Shown: positions 26,524-35,951 of the stretch, in pieces
Layout: every line of letters starts with the position of its first letter
How positions within the stretch are numbered: position 1 is the first letter of the stretch
NCBI RefSeq assembly: GCF_004310425.1
Contig: NZ_SIUB01000002.1
Location: 310,001 to 374,000, forward strand
Origin: Hansschlegelia quercus
Lineage (GTDB): Bacteria; Pseudomonadota; Alphaproteobacteria; Rhizobiales; Methylopilaceae
DNA length: 64,000 nt
Reading direction: 5' to 3'
Position numbers and translations under genes: made by a program
The notes under the pieces: generated by a model
Database searches by the model: none
What the model saw: only the letters and a program-made list of their open reading frames with translations
Told to the model about the DNA's origin: nothing

Positions 26524-27288
26524 ATGAGCGCGACGACCGACAAGAAGCAAACCGCCGAAGGCGGCTTCCTCGAGATCGTGAAGATCTGCGCCCAGGCGCT
26601 TTTGATCGCTATCGTGATCCGAAGCCTCGTGTTCCAGCCCTTCAACATCCCGTCCGGCTCGATGGAAGACACGCTGCTCGTCGGCGACTACCTGTTCGTG
26701 AACAAGTTCTCCTACGGCTACAGCCACCACTCGCTGCCCTTCAGCCCGCCGATCTTCAAGGGTCGGATTCTGGAGTCGCTGCCGAAGAGGGGGGACATCG
26801 CCGTCTTCAAGGTCAACGTGCCGCAAGACGGCTGGACCGACTACATCAAGCGCGTCATCGGCCTGCCCGGCGATCGCATCCAGATGATCGATGGCGTGCT
26901 CTACATCAACGAGAAGCCGGTGCCGAAGGTGCGGCTGCCCAACGACTACATCGAGGGAGAGGGCGGCGCGACGCGGCGCATTCCGCGCTACCAGGAGACG
27001 CTCGACAACGGCCGATCCTACGAGGTCCTCGACATGGACCCGAACGGCTTCCTCGACAACACGCCGGTCTATGAGGTGCCGCCCGGACATCTCTTCATGA
27101 TGGGCGACAACCGCGACAACTCCACCGACAGCCGCGTGCAGTCGGCAGTCGGCTACGTGCCCGTCGAGAACCTCGTCGGCCGCGCCGAGATGCTGTTCTT
27201 CTCCGTCGACCGGGGCGAAGCGGCCTGGGCGTTCTGGAAGTGGCCGTGGACGGTGCGCTGGTCGCGGATCGGCACGATCCTCGAATGA
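26524..27288 (+). CDS. lepB: Signal peptidase I
   Basis: This 254-residue inner-membrane protease removes Sec and Tat signal peptides. One N-terminal membrane segment (about 20-38) precedes the catalytic Ser46 in NIPSGSMEDTLL; the general base is Lys109 in YIKRVIGLPGDRI. Box E appears as MGDNRDNSTDSRVQ. Only one membrane span precedes the catalytic domain, as in most alphaproteobacteria. It overlaps rnc by 4 bases. Confidence 0.96.
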   Translation: MSATTDKKQTAEGGFLEIVKICAQALLIAIVIRSLVFQPFNIPSGSMEDTLLVGDYLFVNKFSYGYSHHSLPFSPPIFKGRILESLPKRGDIAVFKVNVPQDGWTDYIKRVIGLPGDRIQMIDGVLYINEKPVPKVRLPNDYIEGEGGATRRIPRYQETLDNGRSYEVLDMDPNGFLDNTPVYEVPPGHLFMMGDNRDNSTDSRVQSAVGYVPVENLVGRAEMLFFSVDRGEAAWAFWKWPWTVRWSRIGTILE

Positions 27289-27995
27289 AGCGGCCGAAGG
27301 TCGCGCATGAAGAGGTCGAGGCGAGCATCGGCTACGTCTTTGAGGACCGCACCCTGCTCGACCGCGCGCTGACCCACATCAGCGCAGCCAAATCCTCCGA
27401 GGGAAGGCTCGGCAGCTATCAGCGCCTCGAATTTCTCGGAGACCGGGTGCTCGGCCTCGCGATCGCGTCGATGTTGCTCCACGCCTTCCCGAAATCGGCC
27501 GAAGGCGAACTTTCGCGGCGCCTAGCAGAACTTGTGCGCGCGGAAGCGTGCGCAGAGGTCGCCGAGGCGATGGCGCTCGCGCCTCATATTCGGCTTGGGC
27601 CCGGCGAAGCCCATTCTGGCGGGCGCAAGAAGATGGCGATCCTCTCCGACGTCTGCGAATCCGTAATCGGCGCGGTCTATCTCGACGGCGGCTACGACGC
27701 GGGCGCCGCGCTGGTCGACCGTTTCTGGCGTCCGCGTATGCTCGATCCGGTGCGTCCGTTGCGCGATCCAAAGACCGAGCTCCAGGAATGGGCGCAGGGA
27801 CGCGGATTGCCCGCGCCGTGCTATCGTGAGGTGGCGCGCTCCGGTCCCGACCACAGCCCGCAGTTCCGAGTAGCGGTTTCCGTCGACAGCCTTGGCGAGG
27901 CCGAAGGCGAGGGCGGCTCGAAGCGGGCGGCGGAGCAGGCCGCCGCGACAGCGCTGCTCGCCCGAGCGGGCGTTACGTCTGGAGAGAAAGATTGA
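27285..27995 (+). CDS. rnc: Ribonuclease III
   Basis: This 236-residue double-strand-specific RNase processes rRNA and regulatory RNA duplexes. The signature YQRLEFLGDRVLGL carries catalytic Glu/Asp residues, and SDVCESVIGAVYLDGG carries the second pair. The C-terminal dsRBD begins DPKTELQEWAQGRGLPAP and ends with GSKRAAEQAAATALL. The ATG at 27285 lies in the lepB stop (ATGA). The era start overlaps its stop. Confidence 0.96.
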   Translation: MKRPKVAHEEVEASIGYVFEDRTLLDRALTHISAAKSSEGRLGSYQRLEFLGDRVLGLAIASMLLHAFPKSAEGELSRRLAELVRAEACAEVAEAMALAPHIRLGPGEAHSGGRKKMAILSDVCESVIGAVYLDGGYDAGAALVDRFWRPRMLDPVRPLRDPKTELQEWAQGRGLPAPCYREVARSGPDHSPQFRVAVSVDSLGEAEGEGGSKRAAEQAAATALLARAGVTSGEKD

Positions 27996-28924
27996 GCGAC
28001 GAAGACACGCTTGCCGACGGCCATGAAGGCGCGACGCGCTGCGGTTTCGTCGCCTTGGTCGGCGCGCCGAACGCCGGCAAGTCGACGCTGGTCAACGCCC
28101 TTGTCGGCACGAAGGTCTCGATCGTCAGCCACAAGGTGCAGACGACGCGGGCGCTGGTGCGCGGCCTCGTCATCGAGAATGGCGCGCAGATCGTGTTCGT
28201 TGACACGCCCGGCATCTTCGCGCCAAAGCGCAGGCTCGATCGCGCCATGGTGACGACCGCCTGGGGCGGCGCGTCCGACGCCGACGTCATCGCGCTGCTG
28301 ATCGACGCGCGGAAGGGGCTCGACGAGGACAACATGGCGATTCTCGGCAAGCTTGCCGACACCAATCGTCCGAAGATCCTGCTGCTGAACAAGATCGACC
28401 TCATCCGCCGCGAGCAGCTTCTGGCGCTGGCGCAGGAGGCTAGCGCGCGCGTCGCCTTCGGCCGCGTCTTCATGATCTCGGCGCTGAAGGGCGACGGCGT
28501 GAAGGACGTGACCTCCTACCTCGCAGACGAGATGCCGGTCGGTCCCTGGCTTTATCCGGCCGACGACGTCTCCGACCTGCCGCTGCGGGCGCTCGCCGCC
28601 GAGATCACGCGCGAAAAACTATTTGGCCGCCTGCACGACGAACTGCCTTACGCCTCGACGGTCGAGACCGAGAAGTGGGAGCAGCGCGACGACGGCTCGG
28701 TCCGTATAGAGCAGACCATCTTCGTCGAGCGCGAGACCCAGAAGCGCATCGTGATCGGCAAGGGCGGCCAGACCATCAAGCAGATCTCCACCGAAGCCCG
28801 GAAGGAGATCTCCGAGATCGCCGACACCGTGGTGCACCTCTTCCTGTTCGTGAAGGTGCGCGAGAACTGGAGCGACGACCCCGAGCGTTACCGGGAGATG
28901 GGGCTGGAGTTTCCTCGAAGCTGA
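27992..28924 (+). CDS. era: GTPase Era
   Basis: This 310-residue GTPase binds 16S rRNA and helps small-subunit maturation. G1 is GAPNAGKS (24-31), followed by KVQTTRALVRG, the G3 motif DTPG, and G4 NKID. The C-terminal KH domain has VIGKGGQTIKQISTEARKE. The start is a TTG at 27992 overlapping the rnc stop (TTGA); there is no ATG in frame before the G1 motif. It ends the operon; recO, which often follows era, is not here, and a family A repeat comes next. Confidence 0.95.
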   Translation: MSDEDTLADGHEGATRCGFVALVGAPNAGKSTLVNALVGTKVSIVSHKVQTTRALVRGLVIENGAQIVFVDTPGIFAPKRRLDRAMVTTAWGGASDADVIALLIDARKGLDEDNMAILGKLADTNRPKILLLNKIDLIRREQLLALAQEASARVAFGRVFMISALKGDGVKDVTSYLADEMPVGPWLYPADDVSDLPLRALAAEITREKLFGRLHDELPYASTVETEKWEQRDDGSVRIEQTIFVERETQKRIVIGKGGQTIKQISTEARKEISEIADTVVHLFLFVKVRENWSDDPERYREMGLEFPRS

Positions 28925-28956
28925 ACGGACACGTTTTCTCCGGAGACGATAAAGGC

Positions 28957-29064
28957 CGTCATCCCGGCCGAGTGAAGCGAGAGCCGGGACCGTCATCAGG
29001 ACTGAGCGCAGTTTCGAGCGCGATCCCGGCTCTGCACGGCTTCGCCGCTCCAGCCGGGATGACG
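28957..29064. repeat. Dispersed palindromic repeat, family A copy 2 (double hairpin)
   Basis: Two hairpins, about 28957-28993 (TCCCGGC with GCCGGGA) and 29022-29064 (ATCCCGGCT with AGCCGGGAT), flank a spacer with CAGGACTGAGCGCAG. The sequence starts and ends with CGTCATCCCGGC and its complement, like the copy at 6889. It lies between era and the antiporter gene. Confidence 0.82.
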
Positions 29065-29226
29065 TCCGTCTTCCGCGACGTCTCCGTAATCCGCCTTCCC
29101 GCCTTGATGCCGCACGAATCGTCGTGTGAGACTGCAGTCCTCCAATCGAGGCTTCGGCGCTCGGACGGACGCTCGGCAATTGCGCCGGCGCCCTTGCGAC
29201 GTCGCGCCTCCTGAACACGGGCGGAC

Positions 29227-31047
29227 ATGGACAACATCGCGATCGTCAACGCGATCCTGCTGTTTGGCTCGGCCCTGATGCTCGTCGGCATCCTGTCCTC
29301 GCTGGTGGCCTCCCGCTTCGGCGCGCCGCTGCTGCTCGTCTTCCTTGTCATCGGCATGCTGACAGGGACTGACGGGCCCGGCGGCGTCGCCTTCGACAAT
29401 TACCGCATCACCTATCTGATCGGATCGCTCTCTCTGGCGATCATTCTGTTCGACGGCGGGCTGCGGACGCGTCTCGCCCACGTCCATGGCGCGCTCGTTC
29501 CTGCAATCGTGTTGGCGACGGTCGGCGTGCTGCTGACGGGCGGGATCGTCGGGCTGTTCGCCGCCTGGGCGCTGAACCTCAAGCTCGTCGAGGGCCTGCT
29601 CGTCGGCGCGACTGTCGCCTCGACCGACGCGGCGGCGGTGTTCTTCCTGATCCGTTCGAGCGGCATGCAACTTCAGCGCCGGGTCAACGCGACGCTGGAG
29701 ATCGAATCCAGCACAAACGATCCGGTGGCGGTGTTCCTGACCGTGCTGCTGGTCGGCCTGGTCTCCGCCCAAGGCGGAGACGGCGAGGGGATCGCCGTCA
29801 TCGGCCGCTTCCTGCAGGAGGCGGTGATCGGAGCTGCGGCGGGCGTCGCGGGCGGCTTCGCGCTCGCCTTCGTGCTGAACCGCGTCGACCTGCCCTCGGG
29901 TCTCCATCCGCTGTTCGTGGTGGTCGGCGTCATCGCGCTTTATGCGCTCGCCGCCGTCATGCACGGCTCCGGCTTCCTCGCCGTCTACATCGCGGGAATT
30001 ATCGTCGGCAACAAGCAGGTACGCGCGCTGCCGAGCATCATCGCCTTCACCGACACGGTGACCTGGCTGTGCCAGATCGTGATGTTCATCGTGCTCGGCC
30101 TGCTCGTCACGCCCTCGCAGCTGCTGCCATCCCTGCCGGCGGCTTTCGCGATCGCGGCGTTGTTGATCTTCGTCGGACGGCCGCTCGCGGTGGCGCTCTG
30201 CCTCGCGCCATTCGGATTCAAGCCGAAGGAGATCGCTTTCGTCGGCTGGGTGGGCCTGCGCGGCGCGGTGTCGATTTTCTTAGCCGCGATCCCGACGCTC
30301 GCCCACGCGCCGAACGCGCAGATCTATTTCAACGTCGCCTTCGTGGTGGTGATCGTCTCGCTGATCGTCCAGGGATGGACGATCACGCCGCTCGCCAAGC
30401 GTCTGGGCCTTGCGGTTCGCAAGACGACCCGTGTGGTCCATCGCGTCGAGATCGACCTGCCGGGCCAGCTTGCGCAAGAGATGGTGGGCTACACCGTCAC
30501 CCCCAAATGTCCGATCCTGGCGCGAGACTCGCTGCCGAAATGGGCGCGCGCAATCATGGTTGTGCGCGATGACGCGATCCTCGATCCCGACAACGCGGGG
30601 TCCTTGAGGCCCGGCGACTACGCGTACTTCCTCGCGGCGCCCGAGCGCGTCGCCGAGCTCGACGGCCTGTTCGCCTCGACTGAGACTGCGGGCGCAAGGC
30701 CGGCGCTGGGCGAGTTCCCGCTCAGGGGCGACGTGGCGCTCGCAACGCTTGCCGAACTCTATGGACTGGCGGTCGCGCCCGACGACCAGACCCGCACCGT
30801 CGCCGACGTCTTTGCGAGCCGCTTCGAGAACGAACCGGCGGTCGGCGATGTCGCGTCCTTCGGCCCGGCGACCCTGATCGTGCGCGGCGTCGATGACGGC
30901 CGGGTAGCGCGCGCCGTTCTGCGGATCGAGGATGAGGGCGAGACGATCGCGACGCAGGGCTTCGCTGATGGAGGGGCGGCGCAAAAGGCGGGCGTTCGCA
31001 TCGCGGAGCTGGTCGCTGTTCTGCGCAAGCGTCTCGGCTTCGCGTAA
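29227..31047 (+). CDS. CPA1-family K+(Na+)/H+ antiporter, NhaP2/CvrA type
   Basis: A 606-residue inner-membrane protein. The first 400 residues form about twelve membrane helices with LVIGMLTGTDGPGG, AIILFDGGLRTR, GATVASTDAAAVFF and ESSTNDPVAVFLTV, the last holding the ion-binding Asp pair region of CPA1 antiporters. The cytoplasmic tail holds a TrkA-C-like domain (about 410-490, with ILDPDNAGSLRPGDYAYFLA) and a CorC/HlyC-type domain (to the end), the architecture of NhaP2/CvrA, which exports K+ for osmotic and volume control. I give no symbol because ion choice cannot be read from the sequence. It follows a family A repeat by about 160 bases. Confidence 0.88.
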   Translation: MDNIAIVNAILLFGSALMLVGILSSLVASRFGAPLLLVFLVIGMLTGTDGPGGVAFDNYRITYLIGSLSLAIILFDGGLRTRLAHVHGALVPAIVLATVGVLLTGGIVGLFAAWALNLKLVEGLLVGATVASTDAAAVFFLIRSSGMQLQRRVNATLEIESSTNDPVAVFLTVLLVGLVSAQGGDGEGIAVIGRFLQEAVIGAAAGVAGGFALAFVLNRVDLPSGLHPLFVVVGVIALYALAAVMHGSGFLAVYIAGIIVGNKQVRALPSIIAFTDTVTWLCQIVMFIVLGLLVTPSQLLPSLPAAFAIAALLIFVGRPLAVALCLAPFGFKPKEIAFVGWVGLRGAVSIFLAAIPTLAHAPNAQIYFNVAFVVVIVSLIVQGWTITPLAKRLGLAVRKTTRVVHRVEIDLPGQLAQEMVGYTVTPKCPILARDSLPKWARAIMVVRDDAILDPDNAGSLRPGDYAYFLAAPERVAELDGLFASTETAGARPALGEFPLRGDVALATLAELYGLAVAPDDQTRTVADVFASRFENEPAVGDVASFGPATLIVRGVDDGRVARAVLRIEDEGETIATQGFADGGAAQKAGVRIAELVAVLRKRLGFA

Positions 31048-31082
31048 ACCTCGAGGTAACCATGCCGCGGTATGCTTCGTGC

Positions 31083-31394
31083 ATGATCATCCGCACGAAA
31101 TGGCGCATGGCCGCCGCTCAACTCGCGCTCTGGCTCGTCGCAGCCGGCGCGGTCGTCTATTTCGGCCAGCAGGCTTATGTCGGCGATCACGGGCTGGTCG
31201 CGAGCCGCTCCAAGGAAGCGGAGGTTGCGTCGCTGACCCAGCGGCTGGATAGCCTGAAGGCCGAACGCGCGGCGATCGAGCATCGCATCGATCTTCTCAG
31301 CACGGAGCGGCTCGATCCGGATCTGCTCGACGAGCAGGCGCGCGACGACCTCGGCTGGGTCAGCCCCAGCGATCGGGTCATCAAGTTCCAGTGA
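31083..31394 (+). CDS. FtsB/DivIC-family septum formation initiator
   Basis: A 103-residue bitopic protein: a basic N-terminus (MIIRTKWRM), one membrane segment (about 11-30, LALWLVAAGAVVYFGQQAYV), then a coiled coil (about 40-80, EAEVASLTQRLDSLKAERAA) and a tail with DPDLLDEQARDDLGW. This is the alphaproteobacterial FtsB-like division protein, normally found just before pdhA, as here. The frame has an earlier ATG at 31062; I prefer 31083, which matches the usual short N-terminus. It bridges FtsL and FtsQ in the divisome by family knowledge. Confidence 0.85.
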   Translation: MIIRTKWRMAAAQLALWLVAAGAVVYFGQQAYVGDHGLVASRSKEAEVASLTQRLDSLKAERAAIEHRIDLLSTERLDPDLLDEQARDDLGWVSPSDRVIKFQ

Positions 31395-31608
31395 CATCCG
31401 GCGCAGCAATGCTGCGACAACCGGCGCCGCACAGCCGCGCTGAACGCGATCCCTGTCTGTCGCGCCTCAGAAATGCGCCAGCAGGGGCTTGCGACTTTCG
31501 TCGAACCTCTGTCTCATCCATTCAGAAGCAGCGTCGCGGCTCCGCTCGCCAGAGCGGGTCCGTCGCACTAGCTTCCAATAAGACAATGGAAACGAGCCGG
31601 GGAACGTC

Positions 31609-32724
31609 ATGGCCGCCACCGCCGCCAAGAAAGAGCCTCCTGTAAGGGAGCAGGCGCCGCCGAAGGCCGCCAAGTCCGCGACATCCAAGCCCGCGGCCGC
31701 GAAGTCTGCGGCGTCCAAGTCGGCCACGTCCAAATCCGCCGCGCCCGCGAAATCCGGTGGCCTTTCCTTCACGAAAGAGCAGGAGCTTCACGCGCATCGC
31801 GAGATGTTGCTGATCCGCCGTTTCGAGGAGAAGGCCGGTCAGCTCTACGGCATGGGCCTCATCGGCGGCTTCTGCCACCTCTATATCGGCCAGGAGGCCG
31901 TCGTCATCGGCATGCAGATGGCTCTGGAAGCCGGCGACCAGGTCATCACCGGCTATCGCGACCACGGCCACATGCTCGCCTGCGAGATGGACCCGAAGGG
32001 CGTCATGGCCGAGCTCACGGGACGTCGCGGCGGCTACTCCAAGGGCAAGGGCGGCTCCATGCACATGTTTAGCGTGGAGAAGCAGTTCTATGGCGGCCAC
32101 GGCATCGTCGGCGCGCAAGTGTCGCTCGGCACAGGCCTCGCCTTCGCCAACATCTACAAGAAGAACGGCAAGGTCTCGCTGATCTATTTCGGCGACGGCG
32201 CGTCGAACCAGGGACAGGTCTACGAGAGCTTCAACATGGCGAAGCTGTGGAAGCTCCCCGCGGTCTACGTCATCGAGAACAACAAATACGGCATGGGGAC
32301 CTCCGTCGAGCGCGCCTCGTCGAACACCAACCTCTCCCAGCGCGGCGCAAGCTTCGACATTCCCGGCGAGCAGGTCGACGGCATGGACGTGCGCGCCGTG
32401 CACGCCGCCGGCCTCAGAGCGATCGCGCATGCCCGTGAAGGCAAGGGGCCGTACATCCTCGAGATGGTGACCTATCGCTATCGCGGGCACTCCATGTCCG
32501 ACCCGGCGAAATACCGGTCGAAAGACGAAGTGCAGAAGATGCGCGAGACGCACGACCCCATCGAGCAGGTCCGCAAGCGGCTTCTGGACGGCGAGCACAT
32601 GAGCGAGGACGAGCTGAAGGCCGTCGACAAGGAGGTCCGCGACATCGTCAACGCGGCGGCGGATTTCGCGACCAACGACGAGGAGCCGGACCCTGCCGAG
32701 CTCTGGACGAACATCCTGCGCTGA
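31609..32724 (+). CDS. pdhA: Pyruvate dehydrogenase E1 component, alpha subunit
   Basis: This 371-residue subunit binds thiamine diphosphate with PdhB. The TPP motif starts at YFGDGASNQGQVYESFNMA and ends IENNKYGMGT. RYRGHSMSDPAKYRSK is the regulatory-loop region. The first 51 residues are an unusual extension made of alanine, lysine, serine and threonine (repeats such as AAKSAASKSATSKS), before the normal domain begins at LSFTKEQELHAHREML. The extension resembles low-complexity histone H1-like tails; its role is unknown. The gene opens a pdhA-pdhB-pdhC-lpdA operon. Confidence 0.96.
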   Translation: MAATAAKKEPPVREQAPPKAAKSATSKPAAAKSAASKSATSKSAAPAKSGGLSFTKEQELHAHREMLLIRRFEEKAGQLYGMGLIGGFCHLYIGQEAVVIGMQMALEAGDQVITGYRDHGHMLACEMDPKGVMAELTGRRGGYSKGKGGSMHMFSVEKQFYGGHGIVGAQVSLGTGLAFANIYKKNGKVSLIYFGDGASNQGQVYESFNMAKLWKLPAVYVIENNKYGMGTSVERASSNTNLSQRGASFDIPGEQVDGMDVRAVHAAGLRAIAHAREGKGPYILEMVTYRYRGHSMSDPAKYRSKDEVQKMRETHDPIEQVRKRLLDGEHMSEDELKAVDKEVRDIVNAAADFATNDEEPDPAELWTNILR

Positions 32725-32785
32725 GGCCAGTCGGCCGCCGCGCGTCGAAAAGCAAGAAGACTGCTGACCAGAGGGACGACTCCCC

Positions 32786-34276
32786 ATGCCGATCGAGGTC
32801 CTCATGCCGGCGCTTTCGCCGACCATGGAGGCGGGCAAGCTCGCCAAGTGGTTGAAGAAGGAAGGCGACGCGGTGCGGTCCGGCGACGTGATCGCCGAGA
32901 TTGAGACCGATAAGGCCACCATGGAGGTCGAGGCGGTCGATGAGGGCGTGCTCGGCAAGATCCTGATCGAGGACGGCGCGGAGGACGTGAAAGTCAACAC
33001 GCCGATCGCGCTCATTCTGGCCGAAGGCGAAGACCAGAGCGCGCTCAGCGGCGGCGCTTCGGAGACGAAGGCTGAGGCCGGCGACAAGCAGCAGAAGCCT
33101 GATGCCGTGCCAGCCGCCGACGAGCCGAAGACGGGCGGCGAAGCGGCCGCCAAGTCTGCGGAGGAAGGCGCTGAGAAGGACGCCTCCGGAGGCAAGCAGC
33201 CGCCGCAGGAGGCGAAGGCCACCAAATCCGCCGCGGCGCAGCCGCCGCAACCGGAGGCATTGCCCGAGCCGGACGTGCCGGAAGGCACGGAGATGATCCA
33301 GCAGACTGTCCGCGACGCGTTGCGGGGCGCCATGGCCGAGGAGATGCGCGCCGACGAGCGCGTGTTCCTGATGGGCGAGGAGGTCGCGGAGTATCAGGGC
33401 GCCTACAAGGTCAGCCTCGGTCTGCTCGAGGAGTTCGGCAAGGAACGTGTGATCGATACGCCGATCACCGAGCACGGATTCGCCGGCGTCGGCGTCGGCG
33501 CTGCGCTCGCGGGCCTGAAGCCGATCGTCGAATTCATGACGTTCAACTTCGCGATGCAGGCGATCGACCAGATCATCAATTCGGCCGCCAAGACGCTCTA
33601 TATGTCCGGCGGACAGATGGGCTGCTCGATCGTGTTCCGCGGCGCGAACGGCGCCGCCGCCCGCGTCGGCGCGCAGCACAGCCAGGATTACGCCTCCTGG
33701 TACTCGAACGTCCCGGGTCTCACCGTGATCGCGCCGTATACCGCGGCCGACGCCAAGGGCCTGCTGAAGGCCGCGATCCGCGACAACAACACCGTCATCT
33801 TCCTCGAAAACGAAATCCTTTACGGCCAGACCTTCCCGGTGCCGAAGCTCGACGACTTCGTCGTGCCGATCGGCAAGGCCAAGATCGCGCGGTCGGGCAA
33901 GGACGTCACGATCGTCGCCTGGTCGATCGGCATGACCTATGCGCTGAAAGCCGCCGAAGAGCTCGCGAAGGACGGGATCGAGGCCGAGATCATCGATCTC
34001 CGCACCATCCGCCCGATGGACACGGACACCATCATCGAATCCGTCAAGAAGACCGGACGTTGCGTGACCGTCGAGGAGGGCTGGGCGCAATCGGGCGTCG
34101 GGGCCGAGATCGCGGCTCGGATCATGGAGCGCGCGTTCGACTGGCTCGACGCGCCGGTGACCCGAGTGTCGGGCAAAGACGTCCCCATGCCCTACGCCGC
34201 GAACCTCGAGAAGCTCGCGCTGCCGAGCGTGGCCGAAGTCGTCGAGGCGGCCAAGTCCGTCTGTTACCGGGATTGA
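32786..34276 (+). CDS. pdhB: Pyruvate dehydrogenase E1 component, beta subunit with N-terminal lipoyl domain
   Basis: A 496-residue protein. Residues 1-78 are a lipoyl domain with the lipoylated lysine in [18 protein letters not shown] low-complexity Ala/Glu/Lys/Pro linker (about 80-165) follows, then the E1-beta domain (about 170-496) with [36 protein letters not shown] and [21 protein letters not shown] lipoyl domain on E1-beta is a known alphaproteobacterial trait. The E1-beta C-terminus ends [15 protein letters not shown] 60-base gap separates it from pdhA. Confidence 0.96.
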   Translation: MPIEVLMPALSPTMEAGKLAKWLKKEGDAVRSGDVIAEIETDKATMEVEAVDEGVLGKILIEDGAEDVKVNTPIALILAEGEDQSALSGGASETKAEAGDKQQKPDAVPAADEPKTGGEAAAKSAEEGAEKDASGGKQPPQEAKATKSAAAQPPQPEALPEPDVPEGTEMIQQTVRDALRGAMAEEMRADERVFLMGEEVAEYQGAYKVSLGLLEEFGKERVIDTPITEHGFAGVGVGAALAGLKPIVEFMTFNFAMQAIDQIINSAAKTLYMSGGQMGCSIVFRGANGAAARVGAQHSQDYASWYSNVPGLTVIAPYTAADAKGLLKAAIRDNNTVIFLENEILYGQTFPVPKLDDFVVPIGKAKIARSGKDVTIVAWSIGMTYALKAAEELAKDGIEAEIIDLRTIRPMDTDTIIESVKKTGRCVTVEEGWAQSGVGAEIAARIMERAFDWLDAPVTRVSGKDVPMPYAANLEKLALPSVAEVVEAAKSVCYRD

Positions 34277-34284
34277 CGCCGCCG

Positions 34285-34452
34285 ATGCTCGGACGTCTGC
34301 TCAGGATTGCGGTCAACGAATATCTCCGGCGCCGCTCGATTGGATCGGGTCTGGGAGCGCGACGGACGGCCCGACCTTCCGCGGGCGCGTTCCGCAATCA
34401 GGCCGTTCAGTCGATCCTCCGCGTCGCGCTTAAGCGGTTGGCGAAGCGCTGA
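34285..34452 (+). CDS. Small basic hypothetical protein between pdhB and pdhC
   Basis: A 55-codon frame from the ATG at 34285, only 8 bases after the pdhB stop. The product starts MLGRLLRIAVNEYLRRRSIG and ends QSILRVALKRLAKR. It is strongly basic, with two amphipathic helix-like ends. The frame is open upstream within pdhB, so openness itself proves little. Position within an operon and translation-ready spacing favour a real small gene; no function is recognised. Confidence 0.35.
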   Translation: MLGRLLRIAVNEYLRRRSIGSGLGARRTARPSAGAFRNQAVQSILRVALKRLAKR

Positions 34453-34456
34453 GCCG

Positions 34457-34546
34457 ATGAGCGCCGACCCCGCTCTCGGGTTTCCGCTGGACGCGCTGTT
34501 CCCGTTCGACGAGCCTGTCCGACAGAAGCCTTCCGAAGAGGCCTGA
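34457..34546 (+). CDS. Very small hypothetical ORF before pdhC
   Basis: A 29-codon frame with ATG at 34457, reading [20 protein letters not shown] and ending QKPSEEA, with its stop 5 bases before the pdhC ATG. It is acidic and proline-rich. It could be a real microprotein, or simply a frame that couples ribosomes into pdhC. Supported only by position and the tight spacing to both neighbours. Confidence 0.25.
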   Translation: MSADPALGFPLDALFPFDEPVRQKPSEEA

Positions 34547-34551
34547 GCCAG

Positions 34552-35910
34552 ATGCCCACGAATATCCTGATGCCCGCGCTGTCTCCGACGATGGAGAAGG
34601 GCAACCTTGCGAAGTGGCTCGTCAAGGAAGGCGACACGGTTAAGTCCGGCGACGTCCTGGCTGAGATCGAGACCGACAAGGCGACGATGGAGGTCGAAGC
34701 CGTCGACGAGGGCGTGGTCGGCAAGATCGTGGTCGCCGAGGGCACTTCGGACGTAGCCGTGAACGAGTTGATCGCGATTCTTCTGGAAGAGGGCGAGGAC
34801 GCCAGCGCCCTGAAGGACGCGGCTAAGCCGAAGGCCGAAGCCGCGCCGAAAGAGGAGTCCAAGCAGGACGGGAAGGCCGAACAGCCCGCTTCGCGTCCGA
34901 GCGAGGCGAAGCACGACGAGCCCCCGAATGCGGAGGAGAGCGCCGAAAAGCCGGTCTCGAACGGCCACGACAAGGGGGAGCGCGTGTTCGCCTCTCCGCT
35001 CGCTCGTCGCCTCGCCAAGGAGGCCGGCATCGAGCTCAAGGCCATGTCGGGCTCCGGGCCTCACGGCCGCATCGTGAAGGCCGACATCGAGGAGGCGAAG
35101 GCGTCAGGCGGAGCGAAGGCGACTTCGCCTCAGCAAGGTGATGCGGGCCGCGCCCCGGCGGCGACGCCCGCCTCCGACGAAGCGTTGAAGAAACTCTTCC
35201 CCGAGGGCTCCTTCGAGGAGATCCCGCACGACGGCATGCGCAAGACGATCGCGCGGCGGATGACGGAAGCGCGCCAGACGATCCCGCAATTCTACGTCAC
35301 CGTGGATTGCGTAATCGACGATCTGCTCAAGCTGCGCGAGCAGATCAACGAGGCCGCTCCGAAGAACGACGGCAAGCCTGTCTGGAAGGTCTCAGTCAAC
35401 GACTTCGTGGTGAAGGCGCTCGGCGTCGCGCTCTCCCGCATCCCGGACGCGAACGTCAGCTGGACCGAGAGCGCGATGCTGCGCCACAAGCACGCCGACA
35501 TCGGCGTCGCGGTCGCGCTGCCGAACAACGGGCTGATCACGCCGATCATCCGGGCTGTCGAGACCAAGTCACTCTCGACCATCGCCAAGGAGATGAAGGA
35601 CTTCGCGACCCGGGCGCGTGATCGCAAGCTCAAGCCCGAGGAATACCAGGGCGGAACGACGGCGGTCTCGAACCTCGGCATGTATGGGGTCAAGGACTTC
35701 ACTGCGGTGATCAACCCGCCGCATTCGACCATTCTGGCGGTCGGGGGGGCCGAGAAGCGAGCGGTTGTCATCGGGAACGAGATCAAGGTCGCGACCGTGA
35801 TGAGCCTGACGCTCACCTGCGATCACCGCGCCGTCGACGGGGCGCTCGGCGCGACGCTGATCGCGGAGCTCAAGAAGCTGGTCGAGAAACCGTTCGCCAT
35901 GCTGGCGTAA
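34552..35910 (+). CDS. pdhC: Dihydrolipoamide acetyltransferase (pyruvate dehydrogenase E2)
   Basis: This 452-residue E2 core protein has one lipoyl domain (1-78, [17 protein letters not shown]), an Ala/Glu/Lys-rich linker, a peripheral subunit-binding domain (about 143-180, [20 protein letters not shown] with [13 protein letters not shown]), and the catalytic domain. The acetyltransferase motif [13 protein letters not shown] carries the active His and Asp. The lipoyl domain is very similar to that of pdhB in the same operon, suggesting domain duplication. It transfers acetyl groups to CoA. Confidence 0.96.
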   Translation: MPTNILMPALSPTMEKGNLAKWLVKEGDTVKSGDVLAEIETDKATMEVEAVDEGVVGKIVVAEGTSDVAVNELIAILLEEGEDASALKDAAKPKAEAAPKEESKQDGKAEQPASRPSEAKHDEPPNAEESAEKPVSNGHDKGERVFASPLARRLAKEAGIELKAMSGSGPHGRIVKADIEEAKASGGAKATSPQQGDAGRAPAATPASDEALKKLFPEGSFEEIPHDGMRKTIARRMTEARQTIPQFYVTVDCVIDDLLKLREQINEAAPKNDGKPVWKVSVNDFVVKALGVALSRIPDANVSWTESAMLRHKHADIGVAVALPNNGLITPIIRAVETKSLSTIAKEMKDFATRARDRKLKPEEYQGGTTAVSNLGMYGVKDFTAVINPPHSTILAVGGAEKRAVVIGNEIKVATVMSLTLTCDHRAVDGALGATLIAELKKLVEKPFAMLA

Positions 35911-35951
35911 CCGCCCTTCGCTTGCTCGACAAAGACGAAAGAAAACGAACC

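Noticed and set aside
31522-33333. Minus-strand frame (603 codons) opposite pdhA and pdhB
   Set aside because: It spans two well-supported genes and their gap; the His/Val/Asp-rich product matches no family.
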